Origin: Hyunsoonleella jejuensis
Lineage (GTDB): Bacteria > Bacteroidota > Bacteroidia > Flavobacteriales > Flavobacteriaceae
Reading direction: 5' to 3'
Assembly: GCF_900111025.1 (NCBI RefSeq)
Contig: NZ_FOFN01000001.1
Coordinates: forward strand, 434,001 to 498,000
Length of the DNA stretch: 64,000 bases
Shown: piece by piece, positions 8,266 to 17,783 of the stretch
How the letters are laid out: each line of letters opens with the position of its first letter
How positions within the stretch are numbered: the stretch's first letter is position 1
Notes under the pieces: model-generated
What the model was told of the DNA's origin: nothing
The model's database searches: none
The model's input: the letters and a program-made list of their open reading frames with translations, nothing else
Translations under genes and position numbers: made by a program

Positions 8266-9025
8266 GTGTTTGTTGAGATTTTACAAAAAAGTATTCGAAA
8301 AGGAAAACAATTAAATAGTAGGTAGATTTTAATTTAGAAAACCCAAGACCTTTGTAGAAAACCAAGTAATTGTATTTTAAAAGATTGAGTTTGTTTGAAG
8401 ACATTGAGTTTTTTCTAACCCTATATAGGGCCAGCGATTCTTCAATGCCAAGTGCGGGCACACCACTTTGTTCAACAGCGTTTAACCATAACAACCAGTC
8501 TTGGCGTTTACGCAAATTTGGCGCGTATATTTTGCCTAGGGCTTTGGCATTATACATACCTGTTAGGTTGCCAACATAATTACATTTCAATAGTTTTTTA
8601 TAAGAAAGCGACGGCAAAGCTTTTACTCTTTTATGTAATGTGTTTCCAACTTCATCCATTAAGTCATAGCTTGAAAAACAAACATTAACCCTATTCTCCT
8701 GCATAAATTTAAGTTGTTTTTCAAGCTTATTCGGCTTCCAAAGGTCGTCTGCATCCAAAAATGCAATAAAGTCTCCTGAGGCTTCTTCAATACCCCTATT
8801 TCTTGTTATTGCAGCTCCTTGGTTGGTTTTATTTTGAAATAGTTTAATGTTTGTGTGATTAGAAGCGCATTGATTAATAATTTCTACAGTGTTATCGGTG
8901 GAGGCATCATCAATAATTATGAGTTCCCAATTCGAGTAGCTTTGATTTAATACGCTTTGTATTGTATCTTTAATATAGAGGTGGGAATTATAAGTTGCAG
9001 TTATTACAGAAACTAGTGCTGCCAT
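8246..9025 (-). CDS. Glycosyltransferase family 2
   Basis: A 259-residue GT-A enzyme with the classic N-terminus (VSVITATYNSHLYIKDTIQSV), IIDDASTDNT and the metal-binding FLDADDLW at about residues 89-96. A hydrophobic segment near the C-terminus (LIVFLFEYFFV) may anchor it to the membrane. It is the last gene of the polysaccharide operon: its ATG lies one base downstream of the stop codon of the sugar-phosphate transferase gene. It presumably adds one sugar to the lipid-linked repeat unit; donor and acceptor are unknown. Confidence 0.92.
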   Translation of the reverse strand: MAALVSVITATYNSHLYIKDTIQSVLNQSYSNWELIIIDDASTDNTVEIINQCASNHTNIKLFQNKTNQGAAITRNRGIEEASGDFIAFLDADDLWKPNKLEKQLKFMQENRVNVCFSSYDLMDEVGNTLHKRVKALPSLSYKKLLKCNYVGNLTGMYNAKALGKIYAPNLRKRQDWLLWLNAVEQSGVPALGIEESLALYRVRKNSMSSNKLNLLKYNYLVFYKGLGFSKLKSTYYLIVFLFEYFFVKSQQTLTSQKM

Positions 9026-10381
9026 CTAGTATGCTTTTTTCTCTCCCCTTAGTGCATTTAAGAAAGTCTGGACTATGATTTTTATATCTAGAAGTAAAGA
9101 CCAGTTTTCAATATAAAAAATATCATACTTTACTCTGTTTATAATATCCTTATCGGTTTCTATTTCTCCTCTAAACCCGCTTACCTGTGCTAAACCAGTG
9201 ATGCCAGGTTTTACAAAATGTCTCACCATAAACTTATCTATCTTTCTAGCGTACATGTTTGTATGACTTACCATGTGCGGTCTTGGGCCAACAACGGACA
9301 TGTCTCCAAATAGAACATTAAAAAACTGTGGTAATTCATCAATACTAGTTTTTCGTATAAATGCTCCCACTTTGGTTACTCTAGAATCGCCTTTAGTTGC
9401 CTGGTGCAAATGTGCGTTTTTATTAGGCGTCATGGACCTGAATTTATAGCAGTCGAACTCTTTATAGTTAAATCCGTTTCTAGATTGTTTAAAAAATACC
9501 GGGCCTCTTGACTCTAATTTAATTAATATTGCTAATAAAGGTGTTAACCATGATAAAATAAAAACGATTATAAAAAGTGAAAACAAAATATCAAATGCTC
9601 TTTTAACAATTTTGTTTATTGACTCTTTCAGCGGAATATCTCTTAAAGATAATACCGGAATATAATCGTAATATTCGTATTTGAGTTTTTTGGAAAATAT
9701 TTCCTTATTATCTGGTATAAATTTTAGCTCTCTTAAATTGTTATCTGCAAAATTAATTAACTCATTAATCTGTTTATTAGAGAGCTCAGAAACTGAAAAA
9801 TAAATTTCGTCAATGTCATTGTCTATTATATAATCAAAACACTTGCTTAAAGAAAAGTCTTCTTCTTTCACACTAAATTGCATCATAAACTTATAACCAA
9901 AATCTAGTCTTTTATTAAAAATATTTATCAGCTGACGTGTTTTTTCATTTTTTCCTATAACTACAACTAATCTTATATTTCCCCCTAAAACACTCCTATA
10001 TTTGTTGAGTAAAAAAAAGATTAAAAATTTAAAAAAAGTCAAAACAAGAAAAACAAAAAGTAGATAGTTGCCTAAGTTTATTCTACTAATATTAGGTTGC
10101 TTAAAAAACCCTATAAAGGCATAAAGTACAATGGAAAATAATATTGTTTGCTTTAATAAAAGCGTTAATATTTGAATAATTCTTGTATTTCTTTGGATTT
10201 CATAAAATCGATTATAAAATGAAATAATGAACCATAACACAGAGATATAGGTGAAAAACATCAATTTATCGGATAGATTGATGTTAAAGAAAAATACAGA
10301 GCTATTAATAATAACTAAATCTACCAAAAAAGAAATTGGTTTAATAAATCCTGAATACCTGCCCTGTTTAAATACTTTCAA
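9026..10381 (-). CDS. Polyprenyl-phosphate sugar-1-phosphate transferase (WcaJ/WbaP type)
   Basis: A 451-residue initiating enzyme for polysaccharide assembly. Four to five N-terminal transmembrane helices (residues 10-140) precede a CoA-binding-like domain. The C-terminal bacterial sugar transferase domain (from about 255) shows the KRAFDILFSLF entry helix, KFRSM, TSIDELPQFFNVLFGDMS and VGPRP. It moves a hexose-1-phosphate onto undecaprenyl phosphate in the inner membrane, starting each repeat unit. The start is TTG at 10381, just after the stop of the UDP-xylose synthase gene; the next Met is about 40 residues in and would remove a membrane helix. The sugar is not identifiable. Confidence 0.93.
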   Translation of the reverse strand: MKVFKQGRYSGFIKPISFLVDLVIINSSVFFFNINLSDKLMFFTYISVLWFIISFYNRFYEIQRNTRIIQILTLLLKQTILFSIVLYAFIGFFKQPNISRINLGNYLLFVFLVLTFFKFLIFFLLNKYRSVLGGNIRLVVVIGKNEKTRQLINIFNKRLDFGYKFMMQFSVKEEDFSLSKCFDYIIDNDIDEIYFSVSELSNKQINELINFADNNLRELKFIPDNKEIFSKKLKYEYYDYIPVLSLRDIPLKESINKIVKRAFDILFSLFIIVFILSWLTPLLAILIKLESRGPVFFKQSRNGFNYKEFDCYKFRSMTPNKNAHLHQATKGDSRVTKVGAFIRKTSIDELPQFFNVLFGDMSVVGPRPHMVSHTNMYARKIDKFMVRHFVKPGITGLAQVSGFRGEIETDKDIINRVKYDIFYIENWSLLLDIKIIVQTFLNALRGEKKAY

Positions 10382-10382
10382 T

Positions 10383-11369
10383 TTATCTTTTTATATGTTC
10401 CTTAAAGTTTTTATGATCTCTCCTATATAAATCTTCCAAGGAAAGACTCTTAAAATACTCAAAAGTAATCCTCATACCTTCTGCCCTAGTTACTTTAGGT
10501 TCCCAATTTAGAATTTTTTTTGCTAATGAAATATCTGGCTGTCGTTGAAGGGGGTCATTAGCTGGTAAATCTTTATAAATTATTTTTTGGTTAGTGCCAG
10601 TTAACTTAATAATTTCTTCCGCAAATGCTTTTATGGTAATTTCATGGGGGTTGCCAATATTTACTGGGTGATCGTAATCACTTAACAATAGTCTGTAAAT
10701 GCCCTCTATTTGATCATCCACATAACAAAAGGATCGTGTTTGAGAACCATCACCAAAAACGGTTAAATCTTCACCACGCAATGCTTGCCCCATAAAAGCC
10801 GGTATCACCCTTCCATCATTTAAACGCATTCTGGGGCCATAGGTGTTAAAAATCCTAACTATACGTGTTTCTAAACCATGAAATCTATTATAGGCCATGG
10901 TTATGGCTTCTTGAAACCGTTTTGCTTCATCATAAACTCCTCTAGGGCCAATGGTGTTAACATTCCCATAATAGTCTTCAGTTTGGGGGTGCACCAAAGG
11001 GTCTCCATAAATTTCGGAGGTAGAAGCGATAAGTATTCTAGCTTTTTTAGCTTTTGCTAAACCTAATAAGTTATGGGTACCCAAAGCACCTACCTTTAGT
11101 GTTTGAATAGGTATTTTTAAATAATCTATTGGGCTTGCTGGTGAGGCAAAATGCAATATATAATCTAAACTTCCTCTAAGTTCTATAAAATTAGTAACGT
11201 CGTGAGCTACAAACTCAAAATTTTCTTGACCTATTAAATGTTCAATATTTTTTTTATCTCCGGTAATGAGATTATCCATCGCAACAACATGATAGCCTTC
11301 TTTATAGAATCTGTCGCATAAATGGGAGCCTAAAAATCCTGCTGCTCCTGTTATTAATATTTTTTTCAT
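10383..11369 (-). CDS. UDP-glucuronate decarboxylase (UDP-xylose synthase)
   Basis: A 328-residue extended SDR. Motifs include [31 protein letters not shown] (the SPASP loop typical of UXS), the STSEIYGDP active-site region and catalytic Y-x3-K as [10 protein letters not shown]. It converts UDP-glucuronate to UDP-xylose and CO2 using bound NAD, supplying xylose or its derivatives to the polysaccharide. The UDP-glucose dehydrogenase needed to make the substrate is not in this window. A close alternative within the family would be another UDP-sugar 4-epimerase/dehydratase, but the SPASP and YDEAKR pair favours UXS. Confidence 0.9.
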   Translation of the reverse strand: MKKILITGAAGFLGSHLCDRFYKEGYHVVAMDNLITGDKKNIEHLIGQENFEFVAHDVTNFIELRGSLDYILHFASPASPIDYLKIPIQTLKVGALGTHNLLGLAKAKKARILIASTSEIYGDPLVHPQTEDYYGNVNTIGPRGVYDEAKRFQEAITMAYNRFHGLETRIVRIFNTYGPRMRLNDGRVIPAFMGQALRGEDLTVFGDGSQTRSFCYVDDQIEGIYRLLLSDYDHPVNIGNPHEITIKAFAEEIIKLTGTNQKIIYKDLPANDPLQRQPDISLAKKILNWEPKVTRAEGMRITFEYFKSLSLEDLYRRDHKNFKEHIKR

Positions 11370-11435
11370 TTCAAAAGATAATCAGTTTGATTTGCAATAT
11401 AAATTTTACATTGTAACTCAAGGTAATTTGAATTG

Positions 11436-12179
11436 TTATTTTTTAAATTTTTGAAATAGAACTAGTTTAATAAATTTGGAATTACCAATCAGATACCTTT
11501 TCCACATTCTTCTAGGTTCTTGTAAAAACCTGTAAAACCATTCTAAGCCAATTTTTTGCATCCATATAGGGGCCCTTTTTACTTTTCCGGCTATTACATC
11601 AAAACTTCCCCCAACTCCCATCACAAAATTCACTTTTTTAAGTATTGCTCTATTTTCATACAGGAAATTTTCCTTTGTAGGTGAACTTATGGCAACAAAT
11701 AAAATATTTGCTCCACTATTCGCTATCTCTTTTGCTATATTTTCTTCTTCATTTTTATTGAAATATCCGTTTCTATAACCAGCAATAATGTTCGAAGAAT
11801 ACTTATTTGAATAGGTCTCTACTACCTTTTTTACAATCTCTTCTTTAGCTCCAAAGAAAAATATTTTGTAATTATTTGTATGTGCTAATTCAACTAATCT
11901 TATCATCAAATCAATCCCGGCAACCCTTTCTTTTAATGGTTTATTCAAAATTTTAGAAGCCCAAATTACTGCTTGTCCATCGGCATTTATTAAATCGCTT
12001 TCATTTACACTTTGTCTTAACTTAAGATCTTTTTGCATTGCGACCATTTTACCTGCATTTACCACTACATGATGCAGTTGTTTGCCTTCTGCTATTGTTT
12101 TATCCACTATTGAAAGGGTTTCTTCCATAGTGAGATTATGGATTGATGTATTAAGAATACTAATTTTATTCATTTTCAT
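11436..12179 (-). CDS. WecG/TagA/CpsF-family (GT26) glycosyltransferase
   Basis: A 247-residue enzyme of the GT26 family. Visible features are NADGQAVIWASKILNKPLKERVAG, which contains the catalytic Asp, DLMIRLVELAH, and the late IWMQKIGLEWFYRFLQEPRRMWKRYL block that binds the membrane. Family members transfer ManNAcA or ManNAc-type sugars to lipid-linked acceptors. This fits the wecB-wecC pair in the same operon, which makes UDP-ManNAcA, so a WecG-like role is plausible. The start is ATG at 12179 or 12173; either overlaps the preceding gene by 8-14 nt. Confidence 0.9.
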   Translation of the reverse strand: MKMNKISILNTSIHNLTMEETLSIVDKTIAEGKQLHHVVVNAGKMVAMQKDLKLRQSVNESDLINADGQAVIWASKILNKPLKERVAGIDLMIRLVELAHTNNYKIFFFGAKEEIVKKVVETYSNKYSSNIIAGYRNGYFNKNEEENIAKEIANSGANILFVAISSPTKENFLYENRAILKKVNFVMGVGGSFDVIAGKVKRAPIWMQKIGLEWFYRFLQEPRRMWKRYLIGNSKFIKLVLFQKFKK

Positions 12180-13329
12180 TAAATTCTAAAAAATAATAGC
12201 TTAAAGCATAAAACATCCAAGCTTGTGCCCAACGAATATATGGAATCCTAGACACCACTAACTTCTTTTTTTGATAATAAAAATACCCTTTGGGTGATTG
12301 CATATTGTTTGTTGTCCAATCTAAAACCCTATCAATGAGCTCTTTTTGATCATTAAAATTACCAAATTTAGCAAGTGTAACAACTAATTGAGCAGGCGCA
12401 TGTATATCTACAGGGTATATTTTATTATTATAATATTTCGAAATTCCTTCTGAAGTAAAAAACGTCTTTAAATAATAAGACATTCCCTTTTTAAGGTTAT
12501 CACTATAAGATGTGTCTTTACTAACCTGTTCATAAATCTTAATACACTCTAGATTATAACCAGTATGAAAATTATCTATCCATTGATGAAAAGGCAAAGT
12601 TCCATAAGCCCAAGAGCCATCTTCGTTTTGCTTTGTACAAACATAAGATACTACACTCTTTGCTTCTTTTAATAAATTTTTATCACCTGTATATTTATAA
12701 ATTAAACATAAGAGCTTAGCGCCAAGTAATCCAGCGTTATAAACTTGAGTTTTATCTTCTGGAGAATAAGAAAACGTATAATTTCCATTTTTATCGTACG
12801 ATTTGTTCAAATCATTCAACACAAATTGAGATGCACTAGTGGCTGCTTGAAGGTATATTTCTTTTTTAGTTATTTCGTATGCTTTTAATAATGCCTCTGA
12901 TATAAATGTTGTGGCTACAACGGTTGGCATATATTTAGGTTGAAAAAAGGCTCTTGCTTGCCAATCGAAATTATATCCCCAGCAAGCCCCTGAATACCCC
13001 TTAGATTCTAAGGTTAAGATAGTATCTGCTAAAAAGTTTATTTTTTCTAAATACTCTTTTTGTGGACTCTGTATATATAAATTACAATAACCCGTTAAAA
13101 ACAAACCCAACCCTTTAGGGTTATATTCTTTTTTTACTCCAAACAACTGTCTGAAATTAATTGGGTTTCTTTTAAACAATTGAATCCAAGCCAATCTAAA
13201 AAAACGGGATTTGCCTAAAAGCGTTTTTTGAATTACCCAACTATTGAGTCCATCATATGGATCCCAACCTTTGAAGTTTTCCTTTTCGCAATATTCTTTT
13301 AGTTTTTTAAAGCTAGTTTTTGTGTCCAA
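12166..13329 (-). CDS. Six-hairpin (alpha/alpha toroid) protein of polysaccharide clusters
   Basis: A 387-residue protein with no signal peptide or membrane helices. It has repeated helical hairpins with aromatic patches (GACWGYNFDWQARAFF, QNEDGSWAYGTLPFHQWIDNFHTGYNLECI, SPKGYFYYQKKK, RIPYIRWAQAWMFYALSYYF). This pattern matches (alpha/alpha)6-toroid proteins such as epimerases, unsaturated glycuronidases and related enzymes. Similar proteins in Bacteroidota EPS loci often carry unreliable names. A role in trimming or epimerising the glycan is possible but unproven, and a cytoplasmic location is unusual for a hydrolase. The start is TTG at 13329, with an in-frame stop two codons upstream. Confidence 0.75.
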   Translation of the reverse strand: MDTKTSFKKLKEYCEKENFKGWDPYDGLNSWVIQKTLLGKSRFFRLAWIQLFKRNPINFRQLFGVKKEYNPKGLGLFLTGYCNLYIQSPQKEYLEKINFLADTILTLESKGYSGACWGYNFDWQARAFFQPKYMPTVVATTFISEALLKAYEITKKEIYLQAATSASQFVLNDLNKSYDKNGNYTFSYSPEDKTQVYNAGLLGAKLLCLIYKYTGDKNLLKEAKSVVSYVCTKQNEDGSWAYGTLPFHQWIDNFHTGYNLECIKIYEQVSKDTSYSDNLKKGMSYYLKTFFTSEGISKYYNNKIYPVDIHAPAQLVVTLAKFGNFNDQKELIDRVLDWTTNNMQSPKGYFYYQKKKLVVSRIPYIRWAQAWMFYALSYYFLEFNENE

Positions 13330-13459
13330 TTGTTAATTTGTAAAACTGTCAAATGATATATTTACTTCTCCGTTGTATCATTAGTTCACAAAAACCGTGT
13401 AACAATCTGGATTTGTATCCTGTTGAGAATGACTTGATGTGAAAATGAATAAAAACATA

Positions 13460-13467
13460 CAAATATA
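13460..13467 (-). promoter_or_regulatory. Possible internal promoter in the polysaccharide locus
   Basis: The 237-bp gap between the six-hairpin gene and the acetyltransferase gene is the largest untranslated gap in the polysaccharide locus. It contains TATATTTG on the minus strand, matching the -7 consensus, about 130 nt before the TTG start. No gene is visible in the gap. The promoter assignment is tentative. Confidence 0.3.
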
Positions 13468-13566
13468 TAACACTCTTGAAATCTTCATTTATATTCTAGT
13501 TCTTTATGGTTGTTTCTAATTTGTGCATAGAAGAGCAACTATCCCAAAATACCTATAATTGGTCTC

Positions 13567-14019
13567 TTAAGCATGATTTTCTCCCTCCTTTGGCACTTCT
13601 TTATATTTTATAATTTTAGCTGGAATACCAGCGACAACAACATTATCTGGTACGTTTTTAACTACAACAGCATTAGCTCCTATAGTTACATTATTACCTA
13701 TTACTATAGGTCCTAAAATTTTTGCCCCTGTAGCTATAAAAACATTTTCTCCTATTATAGGTACATCATAATGACCAGATTTGCCCCCAATAGTTACATT
13801 AGTACCTATAACTGTATTAGCTCCGACAACTACTCTTTTATGAATAACCACACCTATTGCACCATACCCAAATCTAGTTCCTTTTCCTAATTTACACTGA
13901 AAAGGGATACTAGAATTATAAATTAAAAAACAAATTAATTTAATTAAACTTGGGAGAATAGGAACTTTCCAATTATACAAAATATGGGAGAATCTATAAA
14001 AGTAATATGCATTAATCAT
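13567..14019 (-). CDS. Serine acetyltransferase-like hexapeptide-repeat acyltransferase
   Basis: A 150-residue left-handed beta-helix protein. A short helical N-terminus is followed by hexapeptide turns (VVVGANTVIGTNVTIGG, IGENVFIATGAKILGPIVIGNNVTIGANAVVVKNVPDN), and it closes with VVAGIPAKIIKYKE. The repeat order resembles the C-terminal part of CysE, but the protein is much shorter than a biosynthetic CysE (about 270). In this context it probably O-acetylates a sugar of the polysaccharide with acetyl-CoA. It overlaps the upstream GT4 gene by 8 nt. A true serine acetyltransferase is less likely. Confidence 0.85.
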   Translation of the reverse strand: MINAYYFYRFSHILYNWKVPILPSLIKLICFLIYNSSIPFQCKLGKGTRFGYGAIGVVIHKRVVVGANTVIGTNVTIGGKSGHYDVPIIGENVFIATGAKILGPIVIGNNVTIGANAVVVKNVPDNVVVAGIPAKIIKYKEVPKEGENHA

Positions 14020-15052
14020 CTTCTAAATATAATTTTACTAATCTTTCTGCAACATTATCAATGTTAAAGTCACTAAATCTTTTCTTTGAATTATCAGATA
14101 AGTATTGATAATTATCTTTATTAATATCATTTATTGCATTCTTTAAGTCTTCAATAGACCTGCTCTCTATTAATTTCCCATTAACATTGTCTTCTACTAA
14201 CTCATCTAAAGCATTCCATTTACTACAAATAATTGGTTTCCCTAGAGACATTGCTTCAATTATAATTCCTGGATAACCTTCACCTGAATAAAACGTTGGT
14301 AACAAAAGCACATCATATTTACTTAAAGTATTTAAAACCTCGTTAGGTTTTAAGGTTCCTTTATATTCTACGCTATAATCTTGAAAGAAATCTGCTGTAT
14401 AATACTTAGAATCTAGAGGTCCATATATATCGATTATATAATTCTTTGGAAGAGATTTTGAGACTTCCAAAATCACATTAATCCCTTTTGTTGGTGTTAC
14501 CCTAGAAATAAAGACAAATCTATTGTTAAATCCTTCATTTTTAAAATTCACTTTTGCTACTTTCCGACTATTTGGAAACCATACAAATCCATTAAATGTC
14601 TTTTTTTCAAAAAATGAAATCATTCTCTTTGTTTCTACCAACTTAAATTTAGCTTTAAAAATTGTAACATCTAACCAGCGTCTTAATATCCAAGGATATT
14701 TCTGATACATTTTATGAAAGTTTCCTCCAAAAAAATGATAAATAATTTTTTTATTTAACATTCTGGAAAAAAGGACTACAAAAGGACCCGCAGAAACATG
14801 AAAATCCCAGGATGCATGAATACTAACAACATCATGTTTAAACAAGTGAAAGGGTAGTTTAATGATTAAAAAAAAATAATCAATGATTTGCCCTCCTTTA
14901 TACCAACGCTTTCTAATGGGAAGAAAAGATATAGCTATATTATCTTTATTAGTAATTTCCTCTAATAGCTCGTATGTATAAGTACTAGCGCCTCCAATTG
15001 ACCTTGGATCACTTCCAGGAACATTTCCTAAAAATAAAACTTTATTCTTCAT
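14012..15052 (-). CDS. Glycosyltransferase family 4
   Basis: A 346-residue GT-B enzyme. The N-terminus (KVLFLGNVPGSDPRSIGGAST) holds the acceptor domain, and RFVFISRVTPTKGINVILE starts the donor domain. The E-x7-E donor motif is GEGYPGIIIEAMSLGKPII (about residues 258-276). It adds one sugar to the repeat unit at the cytoplasmic face. It starts with ATG overlapping the stop of the next upstream gene by a single base and ends 8 nt inside the acetyltransferase gene, so translation is probably coupled. The sugar specificity is unknown. Confidence 0.93.
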   Translation of the reverse strand: MKNKVLFLGNVPGSDPRSIGGASTYTYELLEEITNKDNIAISFLPIRKRWYKGGQIIDYFFLIIKLPFHLFKHDVVSIHASWDFHVSAGPFVVLFSRMLNKKIIYHFFGGNFHKMYQKYPWILRRWLDVTIFKAKFKLVETKRMISFFEKKTFNGFVWFPNSRKVAKVNFKNEGFNNRFVFISRVTPTKGINVILEVSKSLPKNYIIDIYGPLDSKYYTADFFQDYSVEYKGTLKPNEVLNTLSKYDVLLLPTFYSGEGYPGIIIEAMSLGKPIICSKWNALDELVEDNVNGKLIESRSIEDLKNAINDINKDNYQYLSDNSKKRFSDFNIDNVAERLVKLYLEDD

Positions 15053-16194
15053 TAATCTAAATAATTTATCGACATGGGTACAGCGCTTTTAATTTGTAAA
15101 CCAACAACTACCAAACTAAAAAAACAATAGTTCACAGAATTTAAAGCAAAGCTAAAAATACTATTCACGGATATAAAAAAAATAAGTAAAACAACTGTAG
15201 TATCTAACTTGCTAATAAGTAGTGGAGTCACCAATGCTGTGAATATATATAGAAAGGCGAAAACAAGCCCCATTTCTACAATTAAATGAGGATAATAAGT
15301 GTCTGTGGTTGCCAAACCAAATTCACCATACCAATTAAAATTATAGTGGTTATATAAAATACTATTATATTTTGTAGAAGCAGGTCCTCCAAAAGTTCCT
15401 GGGCCTTTACCGATAAGCCAAAATTCATTTAAATTCTCAAATACAACTCTATAAGATTCGTTTCTTGCAGATTCTTGATTTATAAAATACCTATTTATTC
15501 GTAGCAAGAATCCATCGATTATACCTTTGTTTCCAGTTAACACCAATACTACAACTGTAACTAAAGGTAGAAAAATTAAATTTCGGTTTTTAATTAATAA
15601 ATAAATTAAAAGTAGAAAGATAATCTTAAGCGACAGAGACCATATTATGAATAAAACCAAAATAACCTCTATATACTTTTTATACTTGTTAAAACTGGAT
15701 AAATCAACATTTTTAGTTATTACCAATGCGACTAAGTTTATAAAACCGAAAAAATCAAAAAAACCAACAAAACCGCTAGCCCTATTAAAAATCGTATCAT
15801 TAGCTAGTATTATAGACAGAATTCCATAAACTAACTGAAAAATATCACTTAATAATACATAGCTTAATAAGACTATTAACACTAAATTTTGTTGCATTTT
15901 AAGCTGCATACCATAAACTAAGGCTATAATTGGTAATACATACCTTAATCCATCCTCTACCGCTGGTTGCAGTTTGACATTATTGTAAAGAGTTAAAAAA
16001 ACCAAGTATCCAAGAATGACGGGGATTGAAAATACAAAGATGTTGTTCTGTCTTTTGTACAACATGTTTCCTGCTACTAACACCATAGCGGTAAATTTCA
16101 TTATTCTACTCGTTTCATTAGACCATTGCTCTATTGGTATTGAAATTAATACCAATAGCAAAGGCAATAAAAGTATGCGGCTATTTTGTTTCAC
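15052..16194 (-). CDS. Polytopic membrane protein, candidate O-antigen polymerase (Wzy-like)
   Basis: A 380-residue inner-membrane protein with about ten transmembrane segments. A long periplasmic loop around residues 225-295 contains GKGPGTFGGPAS and many Tyr and Asn residues. This arrangement is shared by Wzy polymerases and O-antigen ligases, which diverge too much for a firm call. The start is GTG at 16194, 14 nt inside the end of the next upstream gene (16181-17431), another protein of the same general type. It is the leading Wzy candidate together with its two neighbours. Confidence 0.7.
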   Translation of the reverse strand: MKQNSRILLLPLLLVLISIPIEQWSNETSRIMKFTAMVLVAGNMLYKRQNNIFVFSIPVILGYLVFLTLYNNVKLQPAVEDGLRYVLPIIALVYGMQLKMQQNLVLIVLLSYVLLSDIFQLVYGILSIILANDTIFNRASGFVGFFDFFGFINLVALVITKNVDLSSFNKYKKYIEVILVLFIIWSLSLKIIFLLLIYLLIKNRNLIFLPLVTVVVLVLTGNKGIIDGFLLRINRYFINQESARNESYRVVFENLNEFWLIGKGPGTFGGPASTKYNSILYNHYNFNWYGEFGLATTDTYYPHLIVEMGLVFAFLYIFTALVTPLLISKLDTTVVLLIFFISVNSIFSFALNSVNYCFFSLVVVGLQIKSAVPMSINYLD

Positions 16195-17431
16195 GCCCTA
16201 AAAACTTATGTTGAATGTAAATATAAGTGATTATAAAAGCATATATCACTATTCCAATTGTTCTCTGTAAAATAGATTCGGTGAGAAAATAGAGTAGTAC
16301 ACTACTGTAAATAATCAAATTATATTTTATGTCTTTTGTATATAACGTTAACCTGAAGACCATGAAACAATGTAAAATAAATAATGTCAATCCTATTACA
16401 CCGTAGGAGTATAGAGCTTCTACAAACTGATTATGGGCATTATATGTTTCCTCAAAGGCTTTATTTAAATTATTCATTTTATAAACTTTTCTTCTTAGTT
16501 CATTTGACGTATTTGTCCCATTTCCATATACCCATTTACTACCATTCAAGGTCTCGATATTAGACTTCCATAATGCCACTCGTGCATTCACATCATTCTC
16601 TAAAAAATTAGTATAAATTTGTTTTATTGAAAGACTCTTTCCTTCCTCTAATTTTTGATTTAAAAATCGATCCCCTAAAAACTGTTTCACAAAAAAAGCT
16701 GATGCACTTAATAATAAAACAAGGACAAGGGCTTTACTCAAGTTGTTTTTCAGGCTTATTGCGATATCAAATAATATAAAAACAACACATACTAAAACAG
16801 ATACTTTAGAAGCAACTATAAGTTGAAATATAAAAAAGCATAAGAAAAAACTATAGTATATTACTTTACTGTAACTAGATTTTTTTTTCATTACAAACCA
16901 TAGTGATATATTTAATATTAACCCAAAGTATGTCGTATGAATATCAGAGATTTCGGAGAAGTTGGAATAATATAGATAATTTCCAAAACCTTTGGTAGTA
17001 AATATAACTCCTGTAACTACATAAGCTAAAAAGACTATTGCGGTTAGAATAGGAAAATATTTAAATATAAAATTGTAGGCTTTTAATACTTTTGTAAGAG
17101 GTAATTTAAAATAAATGAATGGCATTAATAATAATGGGCTAGAACGCCAAAGAAACTCTAATCCCTTGTAATATCTATCGGTAGATATTATACCTAGTAG
17201 CACAATAAAAAATGGAATTGTTAGCCAAATTAATTGTGCTTTATTAGTCTCTAAAGGCTTGTTACTCGATATTACTAATATTAAACAAGCAAACGATAAA
17301 AATAACACAAACGCACTAAAGAACTCGGAGCGGATTAAAACAGATGCTAACGAAGCAAAACTGGCTAAAATTATATGTAACGTTTGCTTGTTTTTATTTC
17401 CTTTGAAATCAATAAGAAACCTGAAGTTCAT
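16181..17431 (-). CDS. O-antigen ligase/polymerase family membrane protein (Wzy_C type)
   Basis: A 416-residue protein with about eleven transmembrane helices. A large periplasmic region (about 255-345) has the family signatures NARVALWKSNIETLNGSKWVYGNG and ETYNAHNQFVEALYSYGVIGL. The NAHN and E/Y pattern with downstream helices is typical of the Wzy_C/WaaL superfamily. It either polymerises the lipid-linked repeat units in the periplasm or ligates the glycan to an acceptor. Its first 23 nt overlap the end of the small 124-residue gene upstream. Confidence 0.85.
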   Translation of the reverse strand: MNFRFLIDFKGNKNKQTLHIILASFASLASVLIRSEFFSAFVLFLSFACLILVISSNKPLETNKAQLIWLTIPFFIVLLGIISTDRYYKGLEFLWRSSPLLLMPFIYFKLPLTKVLKAYNFIFKYFPILTAIVFLAYVVTGVIFTTKGFGNYLYYSNFSEISDIHTTYFGLILNISLWFVMKKKSSYSKVIYYSFFLCFFIFQLIVASKVSVLVCVVFILFDIAISLKNNLSKALVLVLLLSASAFFVKQFLGDRFLNQKLEEGKSLSIKQIYTNFLENDVNARVALWKSNIETLNGSKWVYGNGTNTSNELRRKVYKMNNLNKAFEETYNAHNQFVEALYSYGVIGLTLFILHCFMVFRLTLYTKDIKYNLIIYSSVLLYFLTESILQRTIGIVIYAFIITYIYIQHKFLGRETK

Positions 17432-17783
17432 ACGGTCCGCTTTTTATTTTATGTTTTTTTTTCGTAATCCAATCAATGTTTTGAAAAAAGTACAGAGTGT
17501 CTTTAAATTTTATAGTATTTACTTTAAAATATATAATTTCATTTTCATTTAAATGCCTCATCATATAATAGGCGTCTTTCTTTAAGTTTAAGTTTTTCTT
17601 AGAGGTAAAAAAAAATGAATTAGAAAAAACGTCTCCAACTTCTATATCTGAAACCTTTATAAATTTGGTAGTACTTAGCCATTTGAATTCAGAAGTCAAA
17701 TCTTTATCTAAAGTTACCGAGCACAAATTGAATACTACAATAGCAATACAAATTATAGAAACATATCTTATTTCAGCTTTCAT
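17409..17783 (-). CDS. Hypothetical small membrane-anchored protein in the polysaccharide operon
   Basis: A 124-residue protein that I do not recognise. An N-terminal hydrophobic segment (YVSIICIAIVVFNLCSV, residues 7-23) could be a single membrane anchor or a signal peptide with a weak lipobox at Cys21. The remainder is Lys/Phe-rich beta-type sequence predicted to be periplasmic (KDTLYFFQNIDWITKKKHKI). It starts immediately after the stop of the glycosyltransferase gene upstream and its end overlaps the next gene by 23 nt. The tight packing argues that it is real and co-translated with the O-antigen ligase-like protein. Confidence 0.65.
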   Translation of the reverse strand: MKAEIRYVSIICIAIVVFNLCSVTLDKDLTSEFKWLSTTKFIKVSDIEVGDVFSNSFFFTSKKNLNLKKDAYYMMRHLNENEIIYFKVNTIKFKDTLYFFQNIDWITKKKHKIKSGPYELQVSY

